A DNA stretch of 64,000 nt from Heloderma charlesbogerti. Taxonomy: Eukaryota; Chordata; Lepidosauria; Squamata; Helodermatidae. A program made the position numbers and the translations under genes. The stretch covers positions 1 to 64,000 of the forward strand of contig JANEZZ010000295.1 in assembly GCA_026122225.1 (NCBI GenBank), written 5' to 3'. A model generated the notes under the pieces. That model saw only the letters and a list, made by a program, of their open reading frames with translations, did no database searches and had not been told where the DNA came from. Positions 62,851 through 64,000 of the stretch are shown here, one piece after another. The first letter of the stretch is position 1. Every line of letters begins with the position of its first letter.

Positions 62851-62859
62851 ACAAGTTAT

Positions 62860-63390
62860 TTTTCCAGGGCAGTTCGCACCCTGATGTTCTGCATATTTAC
62901 TCAATAAGTCCTGAGTTGTGAGCAGGTACTGCAGGCTTAATGCCGTGCTTACCCAATTCCATTCTAATGAATTGATTACCCTTTCAGCTCAGTCTATGCA
63001 TGTTTTGTCTTTTTTGTGTGTTTGTGTGTGTTTGTTTGGATTTTTGCATGAATTCTAGCCTCAGTGGTGAGGAAAAGGCACTTAGTACATGCTCAGAGTT
63101 TCTCCATAACTTAACCCTAGTTTTGAAAACAGACTCATTGGCTGAATCCTGGTGAAGTCTTGGCACAGATGAAGCTATGGGGAGGAAGATACAATGAGAG
63201 CTTGTGCATAACAAGGAGGACATAGAGGAGAGTTGCACAAAACAAGACATCTGTTTTTATGAAGAGTTGCTGGAGGATGGTAGGATGAGGAGGGATGGTT
63301 GCATGGAGGAGAATACAATTGGTAGGGAGAGAATGTGAGTGCTCAGTGGTGAAAGAAAAGCATTCTGCATATGCTCAGAGGCAAGCTCTA
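62860..63390. other. Intergenic stretch without recognised gene
   Basis: A short (TG)n-like run TTTGTGTGTTTGTGTGTG near 63012-63030. Otherwise nothing recognised. Confidence 0.35.
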
Positions 63391-63394
63391 TTTA

Positions 63395-63545
63395 AGAACA
63401 TAAGAAGAGCTGTACTGCATCAGACTAAGGTCCATCTAGACCAGCATTCTGTTCATACAGTGCCCAACCAGATGCCCATGGGAAACTCAGAAGCAGGACA
63501 TGAGTGCAATAGCACCTTCCCACCCATTTCCCCTGCTGCTGACAT
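63395..63545. repeat. Interspersed repeat E, copy 2
   Basis: AAGAACATAAGAAGAGCTGT, CCATCTAGACCAGCATTCTG and CAACCAGATGCCCATGGGAA, aligned with 37471-37630. Confidence 0.6.
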
Positions 63546-63559
63546 TGGTGAAATATAAA

Positions 63560-64000
63560 TAAATTCTAGTAATTCTAAATTTGCATGCATGTATATCCTT
63601 CAGGAACTTTGCAGGTTTCTTGCCTGGGGGACACCTCTAATGACCTGTGCATTTTCATACAAACTTACCCAAAAAGTATTGGGGAAGGGTTGAAGGGAAG
63701 GGAAAGCAAATCACTCCCTCCCCCAAATTGGAGAACTCCCCTTCCACAAGAACTGCTGCACCTATTCTTCTGAGACTTTGCTGGTTTCTTACTTAGCGAC
63801 AATGGAGATAAGTATGTCCTCTTTTGGAGACCTCAAAATGTCAAGGCCACTCTTGCACAAAAACCCTATCATTCTGAAATTTGGCAGACATGATTTCCTC
63901 TGATGGGCAATGAATCCTGAAATTTTTATCCAATTCTTCCAAGTAATAAAAATGTTATTGGCTGTTCCCTTTAAAATAGAAATGAAAATATAAACCCTGC
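63560..64000. repeat. Loosely duplicated sequence at window end
   Basis: 63600-63670 and 63760-63850 share GGAACTTTGCAGGTTTCTTG / GAGACTTTGCTGGTTTCTTA and a following GACACCTCTAA / GACCTCAAAAT. Similar in style to the duplication at 61148-61401. No gene recognised. Confidence 0.4.

Noticed and set aside
37044..64000. Exons of expected neighbours (for example ASAH2, SGMS1 or PRKG1)
   Set aside because: Looked for characteristic peptides and found none; the region appears noncoding, though short exons could be missed by eye.

Overview
This 64 kb window is vertebrate nuclear DNA, most likely from a squamate reptile (lizard or snake). The evidence is its repeat content: BovB (RTE) and CR1 LINEs with long reading frames, L2-like LINE tails, and tRNA-derived SINEs of the Sauria type. 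I see no bacterial or viral gene organisation and no CRISPR array. Species cannot be fixed from the sequence alone.

One host gene is recognised with confidence: A1CF (APOBEC1 complementation factor), on the + strand. Nine coding exons lie at 1-117, 6125-6363, 7149-7313, 17459-17556, 19005-19275, 22260-22468, 24582-24718, 25801-25934 and 36892-37043. All junctions are GT-AG and keep one frame. Joined, they encode 506 residues plus a stop. The first exon(s), carrying the N-terminus and the start of RRM1, lie upstream of the window. The protein has the end of RRM1, complete RRM2 and RRM3, an RG-containing linker and a DND1/A1CF-type double-stranded-RNA-binding domain. The exon at 22260 has a second acceptor exactly 24 nt downstream, matching the known 8-residue A1CF isoform difference.

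Introns (118-36891) are packed with transposons. A CR1 with an esterase-type ORF1 and a frameshifted ORF2 is at about 1428-5700. Degraded L2-like LINEs are at 7640-10560. A full-length BovB (13812-17024) has a perfect 11-bp target-site duplication and a 932-codon frame. There are also many small hairpin and terminal-inverted-repeat elements.

Downstream of the A1CF stop (37044-64000) I find no convincing exon. This 27 kb is 3' flank or intergenic DNA with two more BovB copies, one split by nothing but itself inserted into a short repeat, plus L2-like fragments, SINEs, hAT-like nonautonomous elements and several short palindromic families.

I find no novel multi-gene system. The observations most worth follow-up are the recent BovB insertions, the tandem acceptor in A1CF, the A1CF stop codon lying in a TA microsatellite, and the multi-copy palindromic families. 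Element boundaries without a stated duplication are approximate. Family names other than BovB, CR1, L2-like and Sauria SINE are tentative.
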